Notes under the pieces: model-generated
Databases searched by the model: none
Told to the model about the DNA's origin: nothing
What the model saw: only the letters and a program-made list of their open reading frames with translations
Source: Verrucomicrobia bacterium ADurb.Bin118
Lineage (GTDB): Bacteria; Verrucomicrobiota; Verrucomicrobiia; Limisphaerales; MWDV01
Length of the DNA: 47,296 nt
Assembly (NCBI GenBank): GCA_002070715.1
Contig: MWDV01000228.1
Span: 1 to 47,296 of the forward strand
Reading direction: 5' to 3'
Shown here: piece after piece, positions 29,286-38,195 of the stretch
Layout: each line of letters starts with the position of its first letter
Numbering within the stretch: position 1 is the stretch's first letter
Program-made: the position numbers and the translations under genes

Positions 29286-29853
29286 TTCCTCCGACAGATC
29301 TCCCCGTACGAGCCGTGCGTCATGTACTCAACACCTTGATCTTCCCCACCGAGGATCACGAGGTGTCCCCAGTCTTTCCCCCCAAGTTGCGATCTGCGCC
29401 GGGCGCGACGGGCTGGCCTCCCGACAGCGGAGACCGGTACGTTCGAGTCGCGGCAGTGGCGTTGGTGGGCAGCAGATTTGCGGACGTCCCGCAATTCATT
29501 GCGAAGAAAGAATCCCAGACCCCACCGACAGTGCCGGAGCGCGCAGAAGAGAACAGACAAAGGCAATCAAATTCCAGCCTGCCAATTCGCCCATCTTCTT
29601 GCCTCCGCAGTGTCAACTCGCCCCTCAGACCCTTGTTGGAGAAACCCCCGCGCCAAGGTTGGCCCAAGCCAATCTGGGCTGGATTAATCCGGGCTCAAAA
29701 AACGATGCCTTTTTGAGGTTCGATTGTCTGCCATCTCGTTGATCAGCCGGCCTATCACGTCGCTCACCGGATCGAACGCGTCATTATTCTTGTATTTCAT
29801 CGTCGCAATCCCCGGGATGTTCGTCAGCCGATACGCCGCGTTGACGGCTTGGT
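29286..29853. other. 568-base low-information region, possible remnants
   Basis: No intact gene is supported. On the minus strand, 29690-29845 reads as an open stretch with YRLTNIPGIATMKYK and VSDVIGRLINEMADN, which could be decayed Rhs/YD-repeat sequence. The part near 29300-29340 contains CGTACGAGCCGTGCG, which looks a little like a group II intron domain V end, but no reverse transcriptase is nearby. Both readings are tentative. Confidence 0.25.
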
Positions 29854-30246
29854 TCACTGGCCAGAAACAAAACCCTCAACTGCCCTGTCTTGTTCATCCA
29901 AATACACAACAATATAAAGCCAATGCGTCTCGTAAAAGAGGGCGCGCGGATAGTTCGATGCCTGTCGCAAGTAGCGCTCTTGGGACTCCTGAGGGTAAGT
30001 GCGGATCAATCGCTCAACATCGCGGCTGGTGAGCACACCGGCCGGTTTGCCCCAGTCCGCAACGACTTCGTCCCGCGTTGGCTTCGAGGCTAGCAGCGCA
30101 TGAAGGCGATCTTCGGCCTTGGCGATTTCTCTGGAGGGATAATTCCACAGCCAGTTTAGCGCGAAGAATATTACCGCAAGAGTCACGCAAGCGGCCCCAC
30201 AAAGGAGGACATTTCGCCACGTTTTGCTCTGACTAATTAGGCTCAT
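29854..30246 (-). CDS. small membrane-anchored protein of unknown function
   Basis: The 130-residue product has a single N-terminal membrane helix (about residues 13-33, NVLLCGAACVTLAVIFFALNW), then a soluble region with SKPTRDEVVADWGKPAG. That pattern resembles the T-x-x-E-V-hydrophobic-x-x-x-G-x-P start of SmpA/OmlA-like domains, though the match is short. It starts 13 bases after an apparent Rhs-like tail ends, on the same strand. A toxin-immunity relationship is possible but unproven. I do not recognise the family. Confidence 0.55.
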   Translation of the reverse strand: MSLISQSKTWRNVLLCGAACVTLAVIFFALNWLWNYPSREIAKAEDRLHALLASKPTRDEVVADWGKPAGVLTSRDVERLIRTYPQESQERYLRQASNYPRALFYETHWLYIVVYLDEQDRAVEGFVSGQ

Positions 30247-30259
30247 AGGATACCATTCC

Positions 30260-30511
30260 TCAGCTCACCAAAATGTCGCCCCGGTGGTTGTGCTGCGTGT
30301 AGAGTGACCCGTTCACGGCGCTGCCGTTGTGATACATCACCGCCACCAGTGTCCCAATGTCGCCCGCTCGGATCTGCCTCCCCAACTCCGCATCCGACAG
30401 TTTTTTCCGCCGGGAAATCATCGGGCGGGGCGGACGCCAGCGCGAGCCCGATTTGCCCTTATCGCCATCTGACGACCGGGGCACGGTAAAAATTGTACCG
30501 GCGGACTTCAT
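30260..30511 (-). pseudogene. probable fragment of an Rhs/YD-repeat protein
   Basis: The 83-residue frame ends with GDIGTLVAVMYHNGSAVNG followed by LYTQHNHRGDILVS. The H-N-H-R-G-D-hydrophobic step resembles the core of Rhs/YD-repeat proteins just before the C-terminal toxin. The first half does not fit this family in this frame. A neighbouring frame upstream (about 30459-30540) reads GRIIVADEVRRYNFYRAP, so a frameshift is likely. The rest of an Rhs protein, normally over 1000 residues, is absent. The call rests on a short motif. Confidence 0.4.
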
Positions 30512-30810
30512 CTGCGACGATTATCCTACCACTTGACAATTCAAGCAAGTGTTTTTGATGTGCATATGCCCCTCGGATGCGTCCACCCGCCTCGGTCTGC
30601 ATCCCTCCCCAAGTCGCGCAATTTTTTGGCCCGCGCGCCGGAGGCGGCTCAGATTTCGCGCTGTAAGTTTTTTCCGAACTGCCGCTTGGCCAACTGGGAT
30701 TGCCATAATGCAATGCGGGAAAAAGCGCACCGAAATGATGGGAAAGAGAGGCCGGTTGAGGGATAAACCGGGGCAAAATGAAGGTGCGACGAGTAAATCC
30801 TGGCGGTTAA
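30512..30810. other. 299-base region without a supported gene
   Basis: Several short frames overlap here and none shows family motifs. The minus-strand frame that continues the Rhs-like fragment covers part of it. Nothing else was recognised between the Rhs remnant and the tRNA gene. Confidence 0.3.
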
Positions 30811-30884
30811 TGGAGCGGGCGAAGGGAATCGAACCCTCGTGTGAAGCTTGGAAGGCTTCCGTTCTACCATTGAACTACGCCCGC
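30811..30884 (-). tRNA. tRNA-Gly (anticodon TCC)
   Basis: The 74-base minus-strand sequence folds as a cloverleaf. The acceptor stem GCGGGCG/CGCCCGC is followed by discriminator T and an encoded CCA. The anticodon stem GAAGC/GCTTC closes the loop CTTCCAA with anticodon TCC. The T-arm carries GGTTCGATTCC. It reads GGA and, through wobble, GGG glycine codons. Confidence 0.96.
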
Positions 30885-31022
30885 CACCAATGCCCGCATC
30901 TTATCGCACCCGGCCGGTTTGTCAACGCATCCGTCCGCCCCAAGGCACTTCCCGCCGGGGTTCGCGGGGAGGTTCCGATTCGACGCCGCCCTTTTCTTGC
31001 CCTATCGTTCGGGCTCAGAGAC

Positions 31023-33359
31023 ATGAGTGTGAATGCCTGTTGTGAACGCCCGGCGCCGCCAGCGGCGGGCGGGGAGGCGACCCAGCTTGCGGTCGCCGGG
31101 ATGAATTGTAACAACTGTGTCCGCAAGGTCACGGAGACGCTCCAAGCAGTGGCCGGGGTGCATAGTGTGACGGTGGATATGACCGCCGGACGCGCCGCGG
31201 TGCGATGGCACGGAGACGCGGCCCGGGACGCGAACCAGTTGCTGGCCGCGCTGAAGCGGGTCGGGTACGACGCGCAACCGCTGGCCTCCGGGACGGCGGA
31301 TTTTGCGGCGGCCCGCCAACGCAACTGGCATTTGAATCTTTGGCTGGGCGTGGCGGTGACCGTTCCGCTGATGCTCGGGGAGTGGGTTTTCCGTGTCGGC
31401 GACGCCCGCTGGTTTCAGTGGCTCGCCTTTGCGTTGGCGAGCGTGGTACAAAGTGTCGCCGGCGCCCCGTTTTACCGCGGGGCGTGGCGTCAACTCAAAG
31501 CCGGCAGTTCCAACATGGACACGTTGGTGGCCCTGGGCTCCACCACGGCCTATGGTTACAGCGCCTGGGCCTTGCTCAGCGGTCATGGCGGCCACGTTTA
31601 TTTCATGGAGGCGGCGGCCATCATTACGGTCATCAGCGTCGGCCACTGGTTGGAAGCCCGCGTGGGTGCGCGCGCCTCGACCGCGCTGAAATCCCTGCTT
31701 CAACTTGCGCCGCCCACCGCCCGCAAGCTCGAGGCCAATGGCCGTGAACAATCGGTCGCGGTGGCTGCGCTGCGCACCGGCGACCACGTCGCGCTGCGGC
31801 CCGGAGACCGCATCCCCACTGACGGCGTGGTGACGGAAGGGGACTCCGCGGTGGATGAAGCCATGCTCACCGGCGAATCCGTACCGGTGGATAAACATCC
31901 CGGCGCCGTGTTGTATGCCGGCACGGGAGTTGTCAATGGGCGGTTGGTGATGCGCGTGACGGCCACAGGCGAAGCCACCGCGCTCGCGCATATCATCGCG
32001 GCGGTGCAACGCGCCCAAACCAGCCGGGCCAACATCCAGCGTCTGGGCGACCGCGTCAGCAACATCTTTGTCCCGCTGGTGGTGGCCCTGGCGCTGGCGG
32101 CGGGATTGTGGTGGGGATTGTTTCCTGAATCCGCCCGGCAGGTGCATGGCGGGTTGGCGCCGTGGTTGTGGACGACGCACCTTCCCAATGCTGGGCTGGC
32201 CGCCGCCTTTATCATTGCCGCCGCCGTGCTCATCATTGCCTGTCCGTGCGCCATGGGCTTGGCGACGCCCGCCGCCATCATGGCCAGCGCCAACGCCGCA
32301 GCCGCACGCGGCATTCTGATCCGTGACGGGGTGGCGCTGGAAAAAGCGGGGCAGGTGACGGCGGTGATCTTCGACAAAACGGGCACGTTAACCGCCGGCA
32401 AACCAGAGGTGGCCAGCGTGTGGCGGGCCGAAGCCGGTGGGGGGTATGTGACCGCGTTGTCCGCCCGACTGGCGGCACATTCGACGCATCCCCTCAGCCG
32501 GGCAGTGGCAGCGGCCGGGTCGGGCGCAAATCCGGGCGGCGCTGAGCCGGTTGCGGAAAACACTGTGACGGTGGAGAAGTGGCGAGAAATCCGCGGCTTC
32601 GGTATCGAGGCCACGGTGAAGATTGCGCGCGGGGAATCCGAAAAATGCAACGGCGTGGCCCGCTTGGGTTCGCCGCGTTGGTTGCGCGAGTCCGGGGTGG
32701 ATATGTCAGCGGGCGAACCGTTCGCCGCAGAGTGGTCGGCGCAAGGCAGCACACTCGTGGGGCTGGCGTTGGATCAATCGCTGATCGGTTGGTTTGCCGT
32801 GCGTGACGCAGTGAAACCCGGCGCGATGAAAGTGGTACAACAACTGACCGCGCGTGGACTGCGCGTGCATCTGCTGACCGGCGACAATCCGCGAACCGCC
32901 GCGCACATCGCGCAACACGTCGGAATTGCGCCGGCCAATGTGTTTGCGGAGGTCCGCCCCGAACAAAAAGCGGCGTTTGTGCAACAACTGCAGGCAACCG
33001 GGGCGCGTGTTGCGTTTGTGGGCGACGGCATCAACGACGCGCCGGCCTTGGAACAAGCAGATCTCGGCATTGCGGTCAGCCGGGCCAGCGATGTCGCGCG
33101 CGAAGCGGCGGACATCATTTTGTTGAAATCGGAGATTGAAGCCGTACCTGAAGCCCTGGGTCTGGCGCGGGCGACATTGCGCACCATCAAACAAAATCTG
33201 TTCTGGGCCTTTTTTTACAACATCCTCGGGGTGCCGCTGGCCGCGCTTGGCTTCATGAGTCCCGTGCTGTGCGCCGCTGCCATGGGGTTCTCCGACCTTG
33301 TGGTCGTTGGCAACGCCCTCCGGTTGCGACGCTGGCGCCTGCCGGTAGAGACGCGGTAG
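31023..33359 (+). CDS. copA: Cu+-exporting P1B-type ATPase
   Basis: The ATG at 31023 gives 778 residues. A longer frame would run across the tRNA gene and is rejected. One N-terminal heavy-metal-associated domain has the copper motif GMNCNNCVRKV (Cys near residues 29 and 32). Eight membrane helices follow. The metal-site motif CPC is at 407-409 in IIACPCAMGLATPAA, the phosphorylated aspartate is D451 in FDKTGTLTAGKP, and the HP motif (STHPLSRAV) and the hinge GDGINDAPALEQADLGIAV are present. This is the P1B-1 class, which expels Cu+ from the cytoplasm. No copper regulator gene is adjacent. Confidence 0.95.
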   Translation: MSVNACCERPAPPAAGGEATQLAVAGMNCNNCVRKVTETLQAVAGVHSVTVDMTAGRAAVRWHGDAARDANQLLAALKRVGYDAQPLASGTADFAAARQRNWHLNLWLGVAVTVPLMLGEWVFRVGDARWFQWLAFALASVVQSVAGAPFYRGAWRQLKAGSSNMDTLVALGSTTAYGYSAWALLSGHGGHVYFMEAAAIITVISVGHWLEARVGARASTALKSLLQLAPPTARKLEANGREQSVAVAALRTGDHVALRPGDRIPTDGVVTEGDSAVDEAMLTGESVPVDKHPGAVLYAGTGVVNGRLVMRVTATGEATALAHIIAAVQRAQTSRANIQRLGDRVSNIFVPLVVALALAAGLWWGLFPESARQVHGGLAPWLWTTHLPNAGLAAAFIIAAAVLIIACPCAMGLATPAAIMASANAAAARGILIRDGVALEKAGQVTAVIFDKTGTLTAGKPEVASVWRAEAGGGYVTALSARLAAHSTHPLSRAVAAAGSGANPGGAEPVAENTVTVEKWREIRGFGIEATVKIARGESEKCNGVARLGSPRWLRESGVDMSAGEPFAAEWSAQGSTLVGLALDQSLIGWFAVRDAVKPGAMKVVQQLTARGLRVHLLTGDNPRTAAHIAQHVGIAPANVFAEVRPEQKAAFVQQLQATGARVAFVGDGINDAPALEQADLGIAVSRASDVAREAADIILLKSEIEAVPEALGLARATLRTIKQNLFWAFFYNILGVPLAALGFMSPVLCAAAMGFSDLVVVGNALRLRRWRLPVETR

Positions 33360-33411
33360 GCCAACGCCACACGCTGGCGATCCGGGCCGACCGCGCCCGG
33401 CGCGAGGGGCA

Positions 33412-34638
33412 TCAACGTTGTTTCGCCGGTACGCGGCAGGTTTGGACGGGGCTGCCGTCCGAACCGATCGCGACCGCTTCCAAGGCCGTGTCGCTCACGT
33501 TTACCCGGATGATGGTGCGATCCCCGACGCGCGATCCGCCTCCTTGGATGATGGGATAACTGTGCCGTCCGGCGTCGGGCGGCACCAAGGTGGCGCGGTG
33601 CATGTGCCCCGCGATCATGAGATCCACGCCGGCTTGTTCCAAGGGAGGCCCGAAATGTTCGTAGGCGTGCGCCATGCCGACGAACGTATCGGGTTCCTTG
33701 TAACTGGCCGGGTCCGCCGCAACGCGGTTGGCGAAGGGCATGTGGCAGATCACCACCCGGAATTTCGCGCGCCGAAAGGCGTCCGTTTGCACCGCCCTTC
33801 GGAGCCATTCGCCCTGTTCACGCCGATAGGGGAAAAAATCCACCAGCCCGCTGTATTCACGTTGGGTGTCCCGTTTGTCCTCACCGGTGTCGAGCACGAT
33901 GAAATGCACCGGGCCGTGATCAAAGGTGTAATAGTAGCGGCCTTCGGGCAGGGCGAGATACTGGGGCAACTGCCGGGCTAGCCGGCCACGGGTTTCATGG
34001 TTGCCCCGTCCCCAGATCAACGGGATCGTCGTGGCAAAATGCGCGGTGGCCTGATCCAGCAGGGCCGTGATCTGGCCCTCGTTCTCCACGTGGTTCACCA
34101 TGTCGCCATTCCACACCACGAAATCATAGGGTGCCGCGCCGGCCACTTTTAGCAGATCGGGAATGAACGCCGGTTGATCGTGAACATCATTGTAAACGAG
34201 AAATGAGAATTCCCGCCGCCCCCGGTCCAGCGTCCGGAATTCCTGGAACTCGCTGGTGATGGTTTCGCCAAAGGTCACCCGGTAGGGATGGAATTTGCTG
34301 ATCTCGCGCGCCACGACGCGATACCGGTAGCGCGTGCCGGGGGTAAGCCCGCGAAGCTCGACCTTGTGCAGGCGCTGGTTGGCATCAATCAACCCGTGCT
34401 GGCTGGCAAACGCGGTTTTCAATTCGCCGCCCGGCGGACCGTATTCGACAACGCCGGTGCTGTCGCGATCGGTCATCCACATCACGGTCAGCGATGTTTC
34501 CATGGGCATTTGCAGGAGCGGGCCCGTGGTGATGTGGAAGTGATTGGTTGGTGATGTCTCGGCTGCAGCGACAGGGTGACGAGCCGCCACGAATCCGAGG
34601 CCGGCCAAGAGGATGAGAGCGACAAGGCGTTGCATCAT
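33412..34638 (-). CDS. exported metallophosphoesterase with a purple-acid-phosphatase-like N-terminal domain
   Basis: The ATG at 34638 overlaps the mazG stop as ATGA, giving 408 residues. A signal peptide (residues about 2-25, MQRLVALILLAGLGFVAARHP core) precedes a fibronectin-like domain with TSLTVMWMTDRDS and LRGLTPGTRYRYRVV. The calcineurin-type phosphoesterase domain has the metal-binding blocks NDVHD, WNGDMVNH, WGRGNHE, VICHMPF and AGHMHRA. Such proteins hydrolyse phosphate esters outside the cytoplasm; the substrate is unknown. Translational coupling to mazG is clear from the overlap. It converges on copA. Confidence 0.9.
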   Translation of the reverse strand: MMQRLVALILLAGLGFVAARHPVAAAETSPTNHFHITTGPLLQMPMETSLTVMWMTDRDSTGVVEYGPPGGELKTAFASQHGLIDANQRLHKVELRGLTPGTRYRYRVVAREISKFHPYRVTFGETITSEFQEFRTLDRGRREFSFLVYNDVHDQPAFIPDLLKVAGAAPYDFVVWNGDMVNHVENEGQITALLDQATAHFATTIPLIWGRGNHETRGRLARQLPQYLALPEGRYYYTFDHGPVHFIVLDTGEDKRDTQREYSGLVDFFPYRREQGEWLRRAVQTDAFRRAKFRVVICHMPFANRVAADPASYKEPDTFVGMAHAYEHFGPPLEQAGVDLMIAGHMHRATLVPPDAGRHSYPIIQGGGSRVGDRTIIRVNVSDTALEAVAIGSDGSPVQTCRVPAKQR

Positions 34639-35339
34639 GAGGATGAGTGCTTTCGTTTTTTGGGTTTTGAGGTTGAGTTCATCGCCCGGGTCCGGGCGCC
34701 TTCCGCGCGGCGCAGCGTCCGCTCCACGCGTTTCGTTTCCATCCGCAACAGCTCCTCGGCGGACCAACGCTGTTGTTGCGCCAGCCGGACCAGTTGGAAA
34801 AGTTCCCTGGCCAAGCCCGCCCGGGACGGCTTGCGTCGCGACGGGGTGTCCGTCAACAGTTGCGCTTTACGCGCTTTCTTGATCAATTTCTCCGCGCGCA
34901 GCAAGGCGGGCAGATGTTTGGGGATGCCGTCGAAGGCGGAAGTCCGCTGATGGCGCGTTCCTTTTTTTTCGGCCCGTTTCAGTTCCTCCCATTGCGCCAG
35001 CACGGCGTTGGCATCCTGGATTTTTGCGGCGCCGAACACGTGCGGATGACGGTGAATCAGCTTGTTGGTGAGACGCCGGGCCACTTGATCAAAATCGAAC
35101 GCGCCGCGTTCCCGGGCCATTTGCGCGTGAAAAACGATTTGCAGCAACAGATCGCCGAGTTCCTCCTCCATCGCCTGGTCATCGTCGGCTTCGATGGCGT
35201 CCAGCAACTCATACACTTCCTCCACCGCATGAAACCGCAACGAACGATGGTTCTGTTGATGATCCCAAGGGCATCCGCCCGGTCCGCGCAACCGCGCCAT
35301 GACCCGCAACAAATCGTGGATCGCCGGCCGTTTGCTCAT
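34635..35339 (-). CDS. mazG: MazG nucleoside triphosphate pyrophosphohydrolase with a degenerate second domain
   Basis: The 234-residue product starts with the MazG N-terminal domain: LRGPGGCPWDHQQNHRSL, then the metal-binding acidic helices EEVYELLDAI and EEELGDLLLQIVFHAQ. In E. coli MazG (263 residues) the second domain repeats these acidic motifs and is the main catalytic one. Here the matching region (RAEKLIKKARKAQLL to ARELFQLVRLAQQQRW) is shorter and lacks the acidic E-x-x-E and E-x-x-D pairs. The tail is very basic (KPKKRKHSSS). It is translationally coupled to the phosphoesterase gene. MazG clears unusual NTPs and lowers ppGpp in E. coli. Confidence 0.9.
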   Translation of the reverse strand: MSKRPAIHDLLRVMARLRGPGGCPWDHQQNHRSLRFHAVEEVYELLDAIEADDDQAMEEELGDLLLQIVFHAQMARERGAFDFDQVARRLTNKLIHRHPHVFGAAKIQDANAVLAQWEELKRAEKKGTRHQRTSAFDGIPKHLPALLRAEKLIKKARKAQLLTDTPSRRKPSRAGLARELFQLVRLAQQQRWSAEELLRMETKRVERTLRRAEGARTRAMNSTSKPKKRKHSSS

Positions 35340-35466
35340 GCCAATCCCGGCCCCTCATTCCCGCCTGGGGAACGCGGGATTCGCCCGCCGCCTATCATCC
35401 ATCTACGATCCGTTGCCATGTCCGGCACAGTTTTCGATGCTGCCGCCGAACGGGTCAAGGTTTTAA

Positions 35467-36691
35467 GGAAACGCTGATTTAATCCGTCATTAAATTCTTT
35501 TGAACGAGGAGGCGGGTAGGCTTGTCTGTGAGGCATGCCCCATCAAACCACGTTTGCCCCCGCCGAGTTTGCGGCCAAAAAGAAAATCACCCGCCGCGAA
35601 AAGTTTCTGGCCCGCATGGAGGAAGTCATCCCGTGGGCCAGGCTGCGCGCCGTCATCGCGCCGTTCTATCCGAAAGGCAAACGCGGTCGTCCTCCCATCG
35701 GTCTGGAGCGGATGCTGCGGGTTTACTTTCTCCAGCAATGGTATGGGCTGGCCGACGAGGCGCTTGAAGACGCGCGCTATGACCGCCAGGCGTTGCCACG
35801 CTTCGCGCGCATGGATCTCAGTGCCGAAGGCGTGCCCGACGCCACCACGCTCCTGAACTTCCGCCACCTGCTGGAGACGCACGATCTGTGCAAAGGCCTC
35901 TTCACCGCGATCAACGCCGATCTCGCCGCGCGGGGGCTGTTGCTGCGCGCCGGCACGCGGGTCGACGCCACGCGGATCGCCGCGCCGTCCTCCACCAAGA
36001 ATGCGAAGAAAGAGCGCGACCCGGAAATGCACCAGACCCAGAAAGGCAACCCATGGTATTTCGGGCTAAAGGCGCACATCGGCGCGGATCGGGACAGCAA
36101 GTTGGTGCATACGGTGGTCGTCACAGCCGCGAACGTGGCGGACGTGACGCAGGCGGCGGAACGGTGGCACGGCCAAGAGACGCAAGTCCATGCGGACGCC
36201 GGTTACACCGGGGTGGAGCAACGACCGGAGATCGTGGCGTTGAAGCGGAAGATTGATTGGCCGATCGCGGGCAAGCGTGGCGTGATCAAAGCCCTGGCGG
36301 AAGGAGCGGAGAAGGAAGCACTCAAAGCGGTGGAGAAGGCGAACGCCTCAGTGCGCGCGTTCGTGGAGCACCCGTTCCACATCGTGAAGCATATCTTCCG
36401 GCATCGGAAAATGCGGGATCGCGGGTTGGCCAAGAACGGGCATCCACTCTACGGGCTCTTTGGCCTGGCCAACATAGTGATCGGCGCGCGAACGCGAGCT
36501 GCGGCGTGAAAAAACATGAATCAAACTGGTTAAAGCGATAAAAAGCGATGCGGAAAAGCGGATCAACGCCGCTGCCGACGCCGCACCGACCCGCCAACCC
36601 GAGGCGACCAAGACGAATCACCGCTGCGGGCGGATCATTTTTTTGTCAGTACCAACACCAATTTGAAATTCAGGCTTTATTCAGCGTCTCC
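35467..36691 (+). mobile_element. complete IS5-family insertion sequence, 1225 bp, flanked by a TTAA target duplication
   Basis: Imperfect terminal inverted repeats match at 13 of 16 positions: GGAAACGCTGATTTAA at 35467-35482 and GGAGACGCTGAATAAA read inward from 36691. TTAA flanks both ends (35463-35466 and 36692-36695), fitting the 4-bp duplication and AT-rich target of the IS5 family. One intact transposase gene lies inside, followed by 182 bases of non-coding DNA up to the right end. Confidence 0.92.
35535..36509 (+). CDS. IS5-family DDE transposase
   Basis: The 324-residue transposase has no internal stop or frameshift. Motifs of the IS5 group are visible: the N-terminal helix-turn-helix region RLRAVIAPFYPKGKRGRPP, LERMLRVYFLQQWYGLAD, the first catalytic aspartate in GTRVDATRIAAPSS, the second in VHADAGYTGVEQRPE, and the acidic third position in the following helical segment. 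The KHIFRHRKMRDRGLAKN block near the end is typical. It catalyses cut-and-paste movement of its own element. The intact frame and target duplication suggest a recent insertion. Confidence 0.95.
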   Translation: MPHQTTFAPAEFAAKKKITRREKFLARMEEVIPWARLRAVIAPFYPKGKRGRPPIGLERMLRVYFLQQWYGLADEALEDARYDRQALPRFARMDLSAEGVPDATTLLNFRHLLETHDLCKGLFTAINADLAARGLLLRAGTRVDATRIAAPSSTKNAKKERDPEMHQTQKGNPWYFGLKAHIGADRDSKLVHTVVVTAANVADVTQAAERWHGQETQVHADAGYTGVEQRPEIVALKRKIDWPIAGKRGVIKALAEGAEKEALKAVEKANASVRAFVEHPFHIVKHIFRHRKMRDRGLAKNGHPLYGLFGLANIVIGARTRAAA

Positions 36692-36741
36692 TTAACCCGT
36701 TACCCGAATCGTCGTCCAGCGCCGACGATTCAATTGTCATT

Positions 36742-37458
36742 TTATTCGACGGGCCCGGCGGGATGAGTCGGCCCGGTGTTCAAATTGCGGAACGCCAGTA
36801 CCGATACGATGGCAACCGGAGCCGCCAGCACCGCCACAACGGCATCGCTGCCGCAGCCAAGGACTCCGGCCAGCAAGCCCAACGTCAAACCGGCCCACAC
36901 GCCGATGGACTGCAGTCCGCGAGGGCGCGGATGCGGATGTTTGTTAATCAAAGCCGGCATCGCACACAAAAGCGCGATCAAGTTGATAACCAACAGCCCG
37001 AGAAGCTTTCCCAACGCCACACCTTCCCAAGCCGGCGAAGCGGGTGGCTCCATCCACCAATGTAAGCGCTGAGTCGCCAGCAAATCCCAGGCGAGCTGCG
37101 GACAAAGCGCCAAAACCGCGCTCGCCCCCCACAGAAAATAGCCATAACCGGGCACCGTCCGGCGCGGCCAGAGCCAGAGCTGGGCCACCCCACGGGCACT
37201 CAACAAGGCAAGCACAGCGATCAACGACTGGGACAGCAGGGACAGCCAAATCCCACCGTCAGCTTTGCTCTTGGCGCCGATGTAATCGCCAAAGGGAAAC
37301 AGGGCGGCGCGTACGTTGAGGAATTGAACCGCAATGTTTACGGCGGCAATCACCAACGCGCCAAGCAGGAGGTTTTGCAACGGCAGCCGTCCGTCGCCGC
37401 GAGTAAGGCGGCGGGACTGGACGTCTTCAATCGGACGGTTGGGCGGAGGCGGCATCAT
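36742..37458 (-). CDS. multi-pass membrane protein of unknown function
   Basis: The 238-residue product has five or six predicted membrane segments (for example LLLGALVIAAVNIAVQFL, LSLLSQSLIAVLALLSA, GKLLGLLVINLIALLCAMP, GLTLGLLAGVLGC and AVVAVLAAPVAIVSVLAF). Polar loops between them contain WLWPRRTVPGYGYFLWG and HWWMEPPASPAWEG. No catalytic motif is recognised. The ATG is only about ten bases from the end of an IS3-family remnant, so its native promoter may be lost or supplied by that element. It sits between the intact IS5 copy and the remnant. Confidence 0.65.
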   Translation of the reverse strand: MMPPPPNRPIEDVQSRRLTRGDGRLPLQNLLLGALVIAAVNIAVQFLNVRAALFPFGDYIGAKSKADGGIWLSLLSQSLIAVLALLSARGVAQLWLWPRRTVPGYGYFLWGASAVLALCPQLAWDLLATQRLHWWMEPPASPAWEGVALGKLLGLLVINLIALLCAMPALINKHPHPRPRGLQSIGVWAGLTLGLLAGVLGCGSDAVVAVLAAPVAIVSVLAFRNLNTGPTHPAGPVE

Positions 37459-37468
37459 GTTTTGAGAC

Positions 37469-38150
37469 TGACCTGATCCCGGATGGTGGACACTTTATAA
37501 GGAGAGTCCTGCCATTGGTTTGATGTTTGGTGCGGCAGTTCGGGACGGAGGGAGGGCGTAGCCCGACCGGAGTCCCGAACGGCTGATGCCGCGCCTGCAA
37601 AACTCGCTGGCCGTCTGATAGCCCAACGCGCTTTGCGGTCGCGCCGCGTTCTAGTAGAGGCCCACGGTCCGATGACAACTCGCGCCGCCCACAGGCGGCC
37701 AAAATCTCCCGGTTCAAACATTCGCCATGCAGTTGGTCGTGGAAGCTTTCGATGTAAGCGTTCTCCCACGACGCACTCCGCGTGATGTAAATCGTCTTCA
37801 CGTTCTTGCCTCGCAGCCAATCCTGAATCGCATCCGCGATGAACTCCGGCCCATTGTTGCTGCGTAAATGCTCCGGCACATTGTAGCGTTCCATCGCCGC
37901 TGTCATCCCCGTGATCACGTTCACCGACCGGATGGACCAGTTCACGTGCATGGCTAAGCATTCCCGCGTGGGCTCGTCCAACAACGTCAGCACCCGAAAG
38001 CGCGTCCCGTTCTCCGTCTGGTCCGCCACGAAGTCCCAACTCTAGACGTGATTGGCCTGCGTCGCCCGCTGCCGCACCGCCGTCGAAAGCCCCAGTCGCC
38101 GCCGCCGCACCGTCACCCGCCGATAACCAAAGCGTGGATGATCCTATTGA
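37469..38150 (-). mobile_element. IS3-family insertion sequence remnant
   Basis: The left end at about 37469-37500 shows TGACCTGATCCCGGATGG, then TGGACACTTTATAA, typical of an IS3-type terminus. It precedes a decayed orfB on the minus strand. The other end is not found; the element stops at about 38150, where a second IS remnant begins. The orfA part and right terminus are missing, probably lost when the IS630 copy arrived or by deletion. Confidence 0.75.
37495..38150 (-). pseudogene. decayed IS3-family transposase orfB (integrase core)
   Basis: The integrase core is recognisable from HPRFGYRRVTVRRRR through SWDFVADQTENGTRFRVL, LLDEPTRECLAM, RSNNGPEFIADAIQDWL and ASWENAYIESFHDQLHGE. Then, in another frame, NAARPQSALGYQTASEF follows. 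It carries a TAG at 38042-38044 in place of the expected Trp before SWDFV, a frameshift after the ESFHDQL block, and a second TAG at 37651-37653. The original stop would be TAA at 37495-37497. Both TAGs look like TGG to TAG changes. The gene cannot make an active transposase. Confidence 0.88.
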
Positions 38151-38195
38151 TTCTCGCATAAATAAGTAACATTATTTGTCGCATAAACGACAAAA

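Noticed and set aside
29300-29340. Group II intron domain V
   Set aside because: The resemblance is limited to CGTACGAGCCGTGCG on one side, no paired domain V structure could be drawn with confidence, and no maturase is near.
30549-31022. Upstream extension of the copper ATPase frame
   Set aside because: It would run antisense across the tRNA-Gly gene and shows no ATPase or metal-binding features.
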